Shown in pieces: positions 17,062 through 25,515 of a DNA stretch of 64,000 bases. The notes under the pieces are model-generated. The model ran no database searches. It was not told the origin of the DNA and saw only the letters and a list, made by a program, of their open reading frames with translations. The position numbers were made by a program, and so were the translations under genes. The stretch is taken from the NCBI GenBank assembly GCA_913778905.1, contig CAJYYA010000012.1, positions 62,001 through 126,000 of the forward strand, read 5' to 3'. The first letter of the stretch is position 1; each line of letters opens with the position of its first letter. This stretch comes from an uncultured Naasia sp. (lineage in GTDB: Bacteria > Actinomycetota > Actinomycetes > Actinomycetales > Microbacteriaceae).

Positions 17062-18374
17062 TTGATGTCCTCGGTTTCGGGGGCAGGTTCGGGAGGGACG
17101 GCGAGACCGCGGTCGTGGCCGAGAGGGGAGAGGGTGGCGCGCCTCGCCGACATCCGAGCCACATCCGCCATCGACTCCGCTCGTGCGTGCATGAGCTGAC
17201 GTTCGGTCAACTGGCCGGGGCCTCGTCCGCCGATGGTGCGAGCTATCACGAAGAGAAGAAGGACGAGAAGGATCAGTACGGCCGCGGTGCCGAAACCGCG
17301 GGCGATCATCCCCGGCTCCGGTGATTTGATGAAGGTGAACACCTGCAGCGGGAGCGAGATCATCGGCCCCTGGAACGGGTTGATGTTCATGACCGCCGTG
17401 ACGCCCGAGGTGAGCAGAACGGGCGAGGTCTCGCCGATGCCGCGGGCTGTGCCGAGGATGACGGCTGTCACGAGGCCCGAGCGCGAGGTCGGCAGCACCA
17501 CGTGCCACACGGTCCGCCAGCGACTCGTGCCCAGTGCGTAGGCGGCTTCGCGCAGATTGCCCGGCACGAGGCGGAGCACGACGTCCGACGCGCGGATCAC
17601 GATCGGCAGCATCATGACGGTGATGGCGAGCGACGCGGCGAACCCGGAGCGCTGGTGCGTGATGAGGGAGATCACCGCGGCGTAGACGAACAGGCCCGCG
17701 ACGATCGAGGGCAGCGCCGTCATGGCGTCGGAGACGGTCCGGACGAAGCGGGCGAACGGACCGCCGACCTCGTTGAGGAACACCGCGGTCGTGACTCCCA
17801 GCGGGATCGTGATGGCCAGGGCGATCGAGATCTGGATGAGCGTTCCGACGACCGCATGCGCGATTCCGCCCGAGTCGATGGGATCGAGCGGGCCCGTCGT
17901 CTCCATGGTCTGGAGGAAGAAGTTGATGTGCGGCAGCGCCTCGGACCCGCGGATGATCGTGAACGCGACGACGAAGACGAGCGCCGCGATGAGGATCGTG
18001 CCCGCGCTGCCGAGCAGCACCGTCACGACCCTGTCCAGGATCTCCTCGCGCGTCGACGTGAACGAGGCCAGCACGGTGTAGATGAGGAGGAAGGAGACGA
18101 AGGCGACCAGCAGCCACCCCACGACACCGGTCAGTGGGGCGAACCAGCCGAAGAGCAGCGTGGCGAGGGCCGCCCCGCCGGCGAGCGCGCCGACGACGTC
18201 GAACACGCTCGAGGTCGTGACGGTGGAGAGGGCACGACGTTCGGCGGGGGCGACACCGTCGCGCAAAGGGATGACCGTGATCCCCGTGCGGGTCGGCGCG
18301 ATCCGCGTCGCGGCCGGGGCGATGACCTCGGTGGTTTCGGTGCGATCCGGGGCGCCCGGCAGGAGGGTCGTCAT
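17058..18374 (-). CDS. pstA: Phosphate ABC transporter permease PstA
   Basis: This 438-residue membrane protein is much longer than the usual ~290. About 60 hydrophilic residues and two extra hydrophobic segments (about 60-105) precede the canonical PstA region, which starts near GSAGTILIAALVFVVAF. The core contains SGGIAHAVVGTLIQ, the TALPSIVAGLFVY segment and the ATPase-docking loop (LREAAYALGTSRWRT). A ~50-residue cytoplasmic tail follows. It forms the phosphate channel with PstC. The start overlaps the pstC stop by 1 bp (TGATG), and its stop overlaps the pstS start. Confidence 0.93.
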   Translation of the reverse strand: MTTLLPGAPDRTETTEVIAPAATRIAPTRTGITVIPLRDGVAPAERRALSTVTTSSVFDVVGALAGGAALATLLFGWFAPLTGVVGWLLVAFVSFLLIYTVLASFTSTREEILDRVVTVLLGSAGTILIAALVFVVAFTIIRGSEALPHINFFLQTMETTGPLDPIDSGGIAHAVVGTLIQISIALAITIPLGVTTAVFLNEVGGPFARFVRTVSDAMTALPSIVAGLFVYAAVISLITHQRSGFAASLAITVMMLPIVIRASDVVLRLVPGNLREAAYALGTSRWRTVWHVVLPTSRSGLVTAVILGTARGIGETSPVLLTSGVTAVMNINPFQGPMISLPLQVFTFIKSPEPGMIARGFGTAAVLILLVLLLFVIARTIGGRGPGQLTERQLMHARAESMADVARMSARRATLSPLGHDRGLAVPPEPAPETEDIK

Positions 18375-19393
18375 CAGCTCGACGCTCCCGATCGCGAGCG
18401 CGCCACGATGGACGACGCCGTGAAGTTGATCACCAGCGTGACGAGGAACAGCACGAGTCCTGCGGCCATGAGGGCGGAGAGACCGAAGTCGCTCGACTCG
18501 CCGTAGCGGAGCGCGATGAGGGCCGAGACCGAGTTCGAACCGGTCTTCAACACCTCCCAGTTGATGGTGAAGATGGGCGAGATGATCATGTAGACCGCGA
18601 TGGTCTCGCCGAGCGCGCGGCCGAGGCCGAGCATCGTGCCGCCGATGATGCCGCCGCGACCGAAGGGCAGCACCACGGCGCGGATCATCCCGAAGCGCGT
18701 CGACCCGAGCGCCAGCGCTCCCTCGCGCTCACCGACGGGAGCCTGCGAGAACGCCTCCCGCATGACCGACGTCTGCGTCGGCACGACCATGAGCGCGACG
18801 ACGAGCCCGGCGATGAACGCGGACGAGGTGACGGCGCTGGCCTCGGTGAGGCGTGCCCCGTCAGCGCCGGTGACCGCGAAGATCGGGATCCATCCGAAGT
18901 ACGTCGAGATCCACTGCGAGACGGGGATGATCCCGGCCTGCAGGAAGAAGACGCCCCACAGGCCGAACACGACGCTGGGCACGGCGGCCATGAGGTCGAC
19001 GATCGAGATGAGCGTGCGTTGCAGACGCCCGCGCAGCACCTCCGAGATGAGCAGCGACGTGCCGAGCGCGAGGGGCACCGAGACGCTCATGGCCACGAGA
19101 GCGATGCTCACCGTGCCGAACAGCACCGCGGCGATGCCGAAGACGCCCGTCTCGGGCGACCACGCCTGCTCGAACAGGAACGACGGACCGGCCACGACGA
19201 GTGCGTCCTTCGCGCGGAGCGAGAGGAAGAGCCCGACGGCGAGCATGATGGACACGGTCACGGCGCCGGCGGAGACCGCGACGCTCTGGAAGATGCGGTC
19301 GGCGATGTGCGCGCGGGGCGCGATTCTGCGGGGCCCCGACGCGGGCGGGGTGCTCCGGACGTCGGCGCGAGGCGTGAAGGTGACCGCGCTCAC
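18374..19393 (-). CDS. pstC: Phosphate ABC transporter permease PstC
   Basis: This 339-residue permease is the first gene of the pst locus. It has about six membrane helices and PstC motifs: VDLMAAVPSVVFGLWG, the docking loop REGALALGSTRFGM and GLGRALGETIAVYM. The GTG at 19393 is chosen because GGTGGAGA stands 7-8 nt upstream; frames further upstream are low-complexity and lack a ribosome site. With PstA it makes the membrane channel. The cognate ATPase gene is at the far end of the locus. The 210-bp gap before it holds a PHO-box-like core. Confidence 0.93.
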   Translation of the reverse strand: MSAVTFTPRADVRSTPPASGPRRIAPRAHIADRIFQSVAVSAGAVTVSIMLAVGLFLSLRAKDALVVAGPSFLFEQAWSPETGVFGIAAVLFGTVSIALVAMSVSVPLALGTSLLISEVLRGRLQRTLISIVDLMAAVPSVVFGLWGVFFLQAGIIPVSQWISTYFGWIPIFAVTGADGARLTEASAVTSSAFIAGLVVALMVVPTQTSVMREAFSQAPVGEREGALALGSTRFGMIRAVVLPFGRGGIIGGTMLGLGRALGETIAVYMIISPIFTINWEVLKTGSNSVSALIALRYGESSDFGLSALMAAGLVLFLVTLVINFTASSIVARSRSGASS

Positions 19394-19505
19394 GCGGTCG
19401 TCTCCACCGTGGGGCGGACGGGGGTGGGGCTCATCGATGGGTCCTCGGTGGTGCGGGGCGTGCGCGCAGGGTGGGCGCACGGCTCGTGAGAGCGTGGGGG
19501 CGCTG

Positions 19506-19512
19506 GGTGAAC
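19506..19512 (-). promoter_or_regulatory. PHO-box-like half-site upstream of pstC
   Basis: On the minus strand the 210-bp gap before pstC contains GTTCACCCAGC, which matches the PhoP unit core. It lies 112 bp before the GTG. No good second repeat unit or clear -10/-35 pair is visible. Confidence 0.3.
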
Positions 19513-19603
19513 GCGGGCGGTCCTGTCGCCGAATGAGGCGTAGACGAGACGTTCTCGCCGGGTGTCCACGCGGGCGGCCCGCGGGGGCGCGACGCACGCC
19601 GAC

Positions 19604-21415
19604 TCAGTCGTGCGACGCGGAGGTCGGAGACGACGTAGGGCTCGGCGCGATCGTCGGGACGGAGGTCGGCTCGGAGGTGGGCTCCGGGACCGGTGTCATG
19701 ACGGGCGTCGGCCGCGGGGTCGGCGCGGTGGCGAGGATGACGATGCTGCCGAGTTCGAGACGTTCTCCAGCGTTCGGCTCCATCGCGCTCACCCCCGTTC
19801 TGCCGGGGACAGGATCGCTGCTCGGGACGAACCCCGCCTCGCGGAGGGCCCGTGCCGCGCGAGCGCCGTCCAGACCGAGAACATCGGGGACGACGTTCAT
19901 CCCCGATGCGATGGCGAGAGCCACGGCGGTCCCCGGTGCGACATGTCGCCCCGGGGCCGGATCCGTTTCGAGAACGGCTGCGCGGGCTACGACTCCGTCG
20001 CGCTGGGCGATGTCGCCCACGGTCAGGCCGGCGCGGCGGATCGCTGCGCTCGCTTCGTCGGCGGAGAGGCCGTGGACGTCGGGCACGACGACGGTCGTGG
20101 CGTCGCGGCGCTGGGGCTCATCCTCCTCCCGACTTTCCTGCGGAGCTGGAGCGGCGGTGGTCACTGCCGGCGCGGCGACCACCGCGGGGGCCGGGGCGGT
20201 GACTATCGCACCGACGACTGCCGCCGTCACTCCGCCACCCACGACGACGACGAGCAGCGCGACGAACGCACCCCTCCGCTCCCGGCGGCCCTCCCGGCGC
20301 GGAGAAGCGACGCCCGTGCGAGTCGTTCTCGACGGGCGTCGACGCGCGATGCTGATCCGTTCGGTCGGCGCGTCGGCTGCGTCCGCCTCGCCGGGACGAA
20401 ACGGGAGGAGTAGCCGCGTGCGTCCGGTCGCCGACGAGACCCTGATGGTTCCGCCCACCGACGCGCCGTGCACGGCCTCATCCGGTGATCGTCCCGGGAC
20501 GGAAGGGACACCGCGGGGAACGGTCGTGGGCTCTGAGCGCTCGGCGTGACGCGCGATGTCATAGAGGCGCGGCCTCACCTGCCCCAGAGCCCGCGCCATG
20601 TCGTACGCGGAGGGAAAGCGATCCTTCGGGTTCTTGAGCATCGCGCGGGCGATGATCGCATCGAGAGCACGCGGCGCATCGGGGCGGAGCGCGGAGACCG
20701 GAGGCGCGAGCGTGCCGATGTGCGCCTCCATGGCCTCGCGAGGCGATAGGTCGGGAAAGGGCGCGGTGCCGGTGAGCGCAAGGTAGCCGAGCGCTCCCAC
20801 CTGATAGATGTCGGCAGCGTGATCAAGATCTGCGCCCATAGCCTGCTCGGGCGACATGTAGTCGACGCTCCCCTCCACGAGCGTGGTCCCGTCTCTGCCC
20901 TCGAAGGCGGCGGCACGTCCGGTCACTTCCGCGAGGCCGAGGTCGAGCACGGTCGCGGTGATGCCTCCATCGGGGCCCTCGTGCACCATGACGTTGCCGG
21001 GGCTGAGGTCGCGGTGCACGAGCCCGGCCGCATGGACGGTGCCGAGAGCGTCCAATACCTGCGCGAGCACCTCCACGGTCTCGACGAGTCCGAGCGGGCC
21101 ATGCGCGACCCGGTCGGCGAGCGTGCGACCCGGAACGATCGACATCGCGATCCACGGCCGACCCGAGAGGTCGTCGATCCCGAAGGCGAGGATTCGAGCC
21201 AGCCGGTCGTGCCGCACGGCTGCGGCCCGGCGCGCGCCGGCGACGAAGCCGTCCCGCAACTCGTGGTCGTCGCGAAGGTGCTCGTGCAGGATCTTGAGCG
21301 CGACGTCACGGTCACCGACTGCGTCGCGCGCGCGGACGACACGGGCGCTGCCCCCCGTTCCGAGCGTGTCCGCCAGGCGGAATCGCGAGGCGAACAGGGT
21401 CTCGGACGGCGTCAT
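19604..21415 (-). CDS. PASTA-domain Ser/Thr protein kinase
   Basis: This 603-residue kinase is of the PknB/StkP type. The kinase domain (about 10-270) has the Gly-rich loop GTGGSARVV, catalytic Lys41 (VALKIL), HRDLSPGN (His134-Asn141), DLG (158-160) in place of DFG, and SPE in the activation segment, so it looks active. A membrane helix follows (about 376-400), then two extracellular PASTA repeats (about 433-500 and 501-563), which in this family bind peptidoglycan fragments, and a Pro/Thr/Ser-rich tail. The ATG overlaps the stop of the lytic-transglycosylase gene (ATGA). It probably couples wall status to phosphorylation. Confidence 0.93.
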   Translation of the reverse strand: MTPSETLFASRFRLADTLGTGGSARVVRARDAVGDRDVALKILHEHLRDDHELRDGFVAGARRAAAVRHDRLARILAFGIDDLSGRPWIAMSIVPGRTLADRVAHGPLGLVETVEVLAQVLDALGTVHAAGLVHRDLSPGNVMVHEGPDGGITATVLDLGLAEVTGRAAAFEGRDGTTLVEGSVDYMSPEQAMGADLDHAADIYQVGALGYLALTGTAPFPDLSPREAMEAHIGTLAPPVSALRPDAPRALDAIIARAMLKNPKDRFPSAYDMARALGQVRPRLYDIARHAERSEPTTVPRGVPSVPGRSPDEAVHGASVGGTIRVSSATGRTRLLLPFRPGEADAADAPTERISIARRRPSRTTRTGVASPRREGRRERRGAFVALLVVVVGGGVTAAVVGAIVTAPAPAVVAAPAVTTAAPAPQESREEDEPQRRDATTVVVPDVHGLSADEASAAIRRAGLTVGDIAQRDGVVARAAVLETDPAPGRHVAPGTAVALAIASGMNVVPDVLGLDGARAARALREAGFVPSSDPVPGRTGVSAMEPNAGERLELGSIVILATAPTPRPTPVMTPVPEPTSEPTSVPTIAPSPTSSPTSASHD

Positions 21416-22239
21416 CCCCCGAGCATCCGGTCGTAGTCGGCGGCGCGGCCGAGCACCAGCCGCACATAGTCCTCGTCGTGGTTGTAGGAGAAGACGGCGC
21501 GGTGGAGGGTCTCGGGATCCGTCAAATCGCCCGATGCACACAGGTAGTGCGCCGCCGCGAGAGAGGCATCGTCGAGGTCTTGCGGGTCGGCCACTCCGTC
21601 GCCGTCCCCGTCCGCCCCCCAACGCTCCCAGGTCTGCGGTATGAACTGCAGGGGCCCCACCGCCCGGTCGACCTCGGTGTCGCCGTCGATCGCTCCCCCA
21701 TCCGAATCGGGCACCCGGATGAAGCTCGTGCCGTCGAGGCGGGGCCCATAGATCGCCGGACGGGGTCGGCCGTCATCGCCGAGGGTAGATCCACCGTGCG
21801 TTCCATGCCCCGATTCGATCGAGCCGATGGCGGCGAGTTGGCTCCAGTGGAGTCCGCAGCCCCCGACCTCTACGGAGTGCACCGCGGCCGCTGCGGCCGC
21901 GTAGGCTCCGAGCGCTCGGGCCGAGATCCCCGTTCGCTCGGCGGCATCGCCGATGGCGACCGTCACCCTGCCCGCCGCGGCGTTCGCGGTCTGTGAGGAG
22001 GTGGTCACGCCGGCCGCCTGCGCACCCGCTCCTGCTCCCGGCCCGGTGGTCGTCGCCGATGACACGTCGTCTGTGGCGATCACCGCGGAGTCGACGAATG
22101 TCACCCCGAGATCGGTGGCCGAGGCGGGGTCGGTTGCGGCAGCCTCACCGTGAAGGGATCCGGCCGCCACCCACCCCGCAAGCAACGCCAGGGCCAAGGC
22201 GACGCCGACCGGGGCCGAGGGCAGCCGTAGGCGGCTCAC
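21412..22239 (-). CDS. Lytic murein transglycosylase (MltB/SLT type)
   Basis: This 275-residue exported protein has an N-terminal signal or anchor helix (about 9-27), a low-complexity linker and a lysozyme-like domain. The catalytic Glu is in IGSIESGHG (Glu142). Later come the YGPRLDG and GPLQFIPQTWERWG segments typical of the MltB-like lytic transglycosylases of actinobacteria, which cleave the glycan strands of peptidoglycan. The GTG at 22239 overlaps the preceding stop (GTGA). The gene is coupled to the PASTA kinase downstream, so wall cleavage and wall sensing share a transcript. Confidence 0.88.
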   Translation of the reverse strand: MSRLRLPSAPVGVALALALLAGWVAAGSLHGEAAATDPASATDLGVTFVDSAVIATDDVSSATTTGPGAGAGAQAAGVTTSSQTANAAAGRVTVAIGDAAERTGISARALGAYAAAAAAVHSVEVGGCGLHWSQLAAIGSIESGHGTHGGSTLGDDGRPRPAIYGPRLDGTSFIRVPDSDGGAIDGDTEVDRAVGPLQFIPQTWERWGADGDGDGVADPQDLDDASLAAAHYLCASGDLTDPETLHRAVFSYNHDEDYVRLVLGRAADYDRMLGG

Positions 22240-22757
22240 GCGACGACGGGCTGCGACCCCACGGGCACGCGCGGGTTGCTTCGGTGCGAGCCGATGAGAT
22301 GCATCGACTCGACGATGCGCGCGGTCGCCAGGGAGCGGATGGCCCCGATGCCCGCCTGCAGCGCGGTCGAACGGCCGCCGTACCAGCGGCTGCAGCTCAG
22401 CACCGGGGTGTCCCCCATGGTCGCGTACCAGCCGTGTTCTCGGCCCGTGGTGCCCCCGAGCGGGACGATCGCCAACTCGTCGGCGGCGAGGATGAGCCGC
22501 TGCACGTGCCCCGCGGCGGCGGCGAAGGACGGATACAGGAAGTAGCTGCGCGCCAGCTCGCGGTTGTTCGTCGCGAGGACCCGCCAGAACGCGGCCGCCG
22601 TCCGCGGGGCGGTCGAAGGGCTCAGCACGACCGCGTCGGAGACGCGTGCCGAGGCGACGGGGTGGACGGCGCTGATCTCATTCCGAAACCGGGCCCACGC
22701 CTGCACGGCGGGGTCGGCATCGGAGCGAGCCGCGGAGAGGAGGACGAGCGATTGCAT
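22236..22757 (-). CDS. Unknown protein with a two-fold internal repeat (DUF1508-like)
   Basis: This is a 173-residue protein of unknown function, without signal peptide or membrane helix. Two similar segments stand in tandem: FWRVLATNNRELARSYF with FAAAAGHVQRL after it, and GWYATMGDTPVLSCSRWY with ALQAGIGAIRSL after it. The pattern of a short strand, N/G-x-x-L-A-x-S, an aromatic strand and an Ala-rich helix recalls the YegP/DUF1508 repeat; that is a tentative comparison. The ATG at 22757 has AGGTG upstream; a GTG at 22796 is possible. It is the first gene of the lytic-transglycosylase/kinase operon (GTGA overlap). Confidence 0.6.
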   Translation of the reverse strand: MQSLVLLSAARSDADPAVQAWARFRNEISAVHPVASARVSDAVVLSPSTAPRTAAAFWRVLATNNRELARSYFLYPSFAAAAGHVQRLILAADELAIVPLGGTTGREHGWYATMGDTPVLSCSRWYGGRSTALQAGIGAIRSLATARIVESMHLIGSHRSNPRVPVGSQPVVA

Positions 22758-22878
22758 GGGCACCTGGCGGGGGACGGTGGGTGGGGCGCTAGGCACTGTG
22801 AACCCCCACGATGGCCGCGCGGCGGCGCTTCGATGTCGAGCAGGTGTCCTATCGGTGGCCGGGAAGGCTGGTCCTTAT

Positions 22879-22897
22879 GGCTCGCTGTGACCGAGCC
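22879..22897 (-). terminator. Weak hairpin downstream of the 225-residue gene
   Basis: Perfect 6-bp arms (GGCTCG/CGAGCC) around a 7-nt loop lie 51 bp past the stop of the minus-strand gene at 22948. No T-run follows. The rest of the 190-bp gap shows nothing further. Confidence 0.3.
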
Positions 22898-22947
22898 TCG
22901 ATGATCCTTACCGCCACCCTCGTGCTCAGAGGAGACTTCTCAGCGGC

Positions 22948-23625
22948 TCAGCCGAGGAGCGACCAGGCGCGACGGCGGACGAGGATGTGACCGCGGCGCG
23001 AGGTGACGCGTGACCAGGGGCCGGATTCGAACACCGGGATCTGCTCAGCCGGGTCTCCCAGGAAACCGAGGCTCAGGGCCGCGAATGCCGCCCCCGCGGG
23101 GAGGTGCGGAACCGTCGGGATGGGGCGGCCCCACACCTCGGACCGCACGCGGCGCACGATCTGCTCCCCTGTGCCGGTCGGAACGACGCTCGCCACCTCG
23201 TCGATCCCCTCACGGGCGACGCCCTCGAGCACCTCGCCGGTCGTCTCGGCGACGCGCGTCCAACCGCCCTTCGGCGGCGAGATGCCCGCCCACGTCACTG
23301 TGCTCACCTGGACGGGCAGCGACAGGGTGAGCTCCGCGTCGGAGTCCGCTCCCTGCACGCGCTTGAGGCGCTCGATGAGCGAGCGGACGGGCACGACGAC
23401 GTCGAAGACGGTCTCACGATCCGCGAGCGCCATGGTGCGGAGGCCCAGAACGGTGGGGCTCTCGTCCAGCAGACCGGCCGGGTAGAGGATGGCGCTGTAG
23501 ACGGCGAGCACGCCGGAACCGGCGATGAGCCGGACGGAGCCCTCCTCGACTCGTCCGGCGCGGCCCAGATAGGTCGCCAGATCGCCGATCGAGGCCGGGT
23601 CGGTGAAGGTGAAGGAGGAGCTCAC
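22948..23625 (-). CDS. Conserved-looking hypothetical protein, 225 residues
   Basis: I do not recognise the family. The protein is soluble-looking with alternating hydrophobic segments. It begins SSSFTFTDPASIGDLATYLGRA and contains a run of plausible beta strands (VRLIAGSGVLAVYSAILYP; VFDVVVPVRSLIERL). There is no signal peptide. The GTG at 23625 has AGGAG 4 bp upstream, a good ribosome site, and is preferred over upstream low-complexity starts. It is transcribed away from the thioesterase gene, sharing a 125-bp divergent intergenic region. Confidence 0.6.
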   Translation of the reverse strand: MSSSFTFTDPASIGDLATYLGRAGRVEEGSVRLIAGSGVLAVYSAILYPAGLLDESPTVLGLRTMALADRETVFDVVVPVRSLIERLKRVQGADSDAELTLSLPVQVSTVTWAGISPPKGGWTRVAETTGEVLEGVAREGIDEVASVVPTGTGEQIVRRVRSEVWGRPIPTVPHLPAGAAFAALSLGFLGDPAEQIPVFESGPWSRVTSRRGHILVRRRAWSLLG

Positions 23626-23750
23626 AGCGCTCCTCAAACTACCCGATGCACCCGGCCGCGCGATCCGCTGAGTGCGTCTCGAGGCCGTCGTAGGGGTTTC
23701 TCGCCGCACGCCTGATCCCGGAGACGCGCCGGAGCGGCCAGGATGGAGGC

Positions 23751-24620
23751 ATGGTCGATCCTCTCGCCTCCCTCCTGGCCGCCGTCGATCTGACCGACAC
23801 CGGCGCGCGCACCAGCGAAGACATCTTCACCGGACCATCGCAGTGGAGCCCGCAGGGCCGCGTCTTCGGCGGTCAGGTGCTCGCGCAGTCCATCACGGCG
23901 GCCATGCGCACCGTTCCGGAGGATCGGCTGGCGCACTCGATGCACGGCTACTTCCTCCGCCCGGGCGACGTCCGTCATCCCATCACCTTCTCGGTCGACC
24001 GCATCCACGACGGGCGCTCGTTCTCGACGCGTCGCACGCAGGCCTATCAGCAGGGCGCTCCGATCCTCTCGATGATCGCCTCATTCCAGACGGACGACGG
24101 CGGCCTCGACCATCAGTCACCCATGCCCGATGTGCCGGCTCCGGAGACCCTCCCGAGCACGGCCGAGGTGCTCGCGGGCATCGACCATCCCGTCGCCGAC
24201 TTCTGGTCGCATCATCGTCCCTTCGATCTGCGCCACGTGCCCTCCCCCATCTATCTCAGGGTGGACGGCGAGCAGACCGCGCACCAGGCGGTCTGGTTGA
24301 AGAGCTTCGGTGCCATGCCGGACGATCCGAACCTCCACCGGGCCGCTCTGGCCTATGCGAGCGATTACACGATCCTCGAGTCCATCCTGCGTCGACACGG
24401 TGTCGCCTGGATCGCCTCCGGCTTGAAGGCAGCCAGTCTCGACCACGCCATGTGGTGGCACCGACCCGCCCGCGTCGACGAATGGCTGCTCTACGTCCAG
24501 GAGTCCCCCACCGCGCAGGGCGGACGCGGTCTCTCGCTGGGCCGCATCTACACGCGCGACGGCATCCTCGTCGCGAGCGTCGCCCAGGAGGGCATGGTGC
24601 GTCTGCCCGCTGCGAGGTGA
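23751..24620 (+). CDS. tesB: Acyl-CoA thioesterase II (TesB type)
   Basis: This 289-residue protein has the double hot-dog fold of TesB. It starts with an N-terminal FTGPSQWSPQGRVFGGQVLAQ segment and continues with HSMHGYFLRPGD, DRIHDGRSFSTRR and the second-half motifs (SLDHAMWWHRP; YTRDG). It hydrolyses acyl-CoA to free acid and CoA in the cytoplasm. The ATG at 23751 is preceded by GGAGGC almost at the start codon, and a CAGGAT -10-like box sits just before that, so the mRNA may be leaderless. Confidence 0.93.
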   Translation: MVDPLASLLAAVDLTDTGARTSEDIFTGPSQWSPQGRVFGGQVLAQSITAAMRTVPEDRLAHSMHGYFLRPGDVRHPITFSVDRIHDGRSFSTRRTQAYQQGAPILSMIASFQTDDGGLDHQSPMPDVPAPETLPSTAEVLAGIDHPVADFWSHHRPFDLRHVPSPIYLRVDGEQTAHQAVWLKSFGAMPDDPNLHRAALAYASDYTILESILRRHGVAWIASGLKAASLDHAMWWHRPARVDEWLLYVQESPTAQGGRGLSLGRIYTRDGILVASVAQEGMVRLPAAR

Positions 24621-24657
24621 CTCGGGCGTCGAGTGGCGGCCGACGGGCGTAGTGGGG

Positions 24658-25404
24658 TCAGGTCAGGCGATGCTTGACCGCGCCTCTTCCGGGTCGCTCC
24701 GATCCCAAGCCCGGGATTCTCGGGAGCGCAATCCGCACCCATGCCGCCCGGACGAGAGGGCCGACCGCGAGCGCCCAGAGCACCGAGGCGGTGACGTCCG
24801 TCGGGTAGTGCACGCCGTCGATGGTGAGCAGCAGGAGGGCTCCGACGACGAGCAGCACCGCAGCGGCGGCCGCGACGATCCGCAGGTCCCTCCGACGGAT
24901 CAGGGCCACCAGGGTGACGGCGAAGATCGTCAGGAACGCGGCATGTCCGCTGGGGTACGAGGCGTCGTGCTGGAGGGGCTGAAAGGGCGAGCTGAGCAGG
25001 CTCGCATCGGGGCGCGGCCTGTCGACGGTCAGCTTCACGAGCGCCATCGACAGCCAGGTCACCGCGATGGTCACGGCGAATGTCGACGCGACGCGGAGGT
25101 CGCGGGAGACGATCAGGATCACCGCGGTCACCAGAGCCGTCGAGACGATGGCCGGAACCGGCCCCGCCCACCGGTACAGGAGGTCGCCGAGCTCCGCGAC
25201 GAAGCCCGCGTGCAGGCGGTTCAGCGCCTGCGAAAGAGGCATCTCGACGGCACCCGCGGTTCTGAGCAGGAGTCCGCCCGACGTGACCGCGACAACAGCC
25301 AGAACGGCCGTCGTCACCAACCGGCGCCAGGAAGCGCTCGATTCGAGCAGATGCGATCCCGCTGTCATCCGACGTCCCACTGATACCTCGTCCGTCCTCG
25401 CCAT
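24658..25404 (-). CDS. PAP2-family membrane phosphatase
   Basis: This 248-residue protein has about six membrane helices and the three phosphatase motifs: KLTVDRPRP, SYPSGHAAF and DGVHYPTDVTAS (His/Asp). Members dephosphorylate lipid phosphates or undecaprenyl pyrophosphate at the membrane. The start is uncertain: the ATG at 25404 lacks a ribosome site, and an ATG at 25368 (MTAGSH) would remove 12 polar residues without touching the first helix. The gene converges on tesB with only 37 bp between stops and no clear terminator. Confidence 0.88.
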   Translation of the reverse strand: MARTDEVSVGRRMTAGSHLLESSASWRRLVTTAVLAVVAVTSGGLLLRTAGAVEMPLSQALNRLHAGFVAELGDLLYRWAGPVPAIVSTALVTAVILIVSRDLRVASTFAVTIAVTWLSMALVKLTVDRPRPDASLLSSPFQPLQHDASYPSGHAAFLTIFAVTLVALIRRRDLRIVAAAAAVLLVVGALLLLTIDGVHYPTDVTASVLWALAVGPLVRAAWVRIALPRIPGLGSERPGRGAVKHRLT

Positions 25405-25515
25405 GGGGCCGGCGAAGCGGATGTGCTGGTCGACCTCGTGGAACGTAGCGGGGCGATCTAAGAGCTTCGAATGAAAGACCTCGCGACCGCCGGGGAGCGG
25501 CCCGCCCGATCGGTC

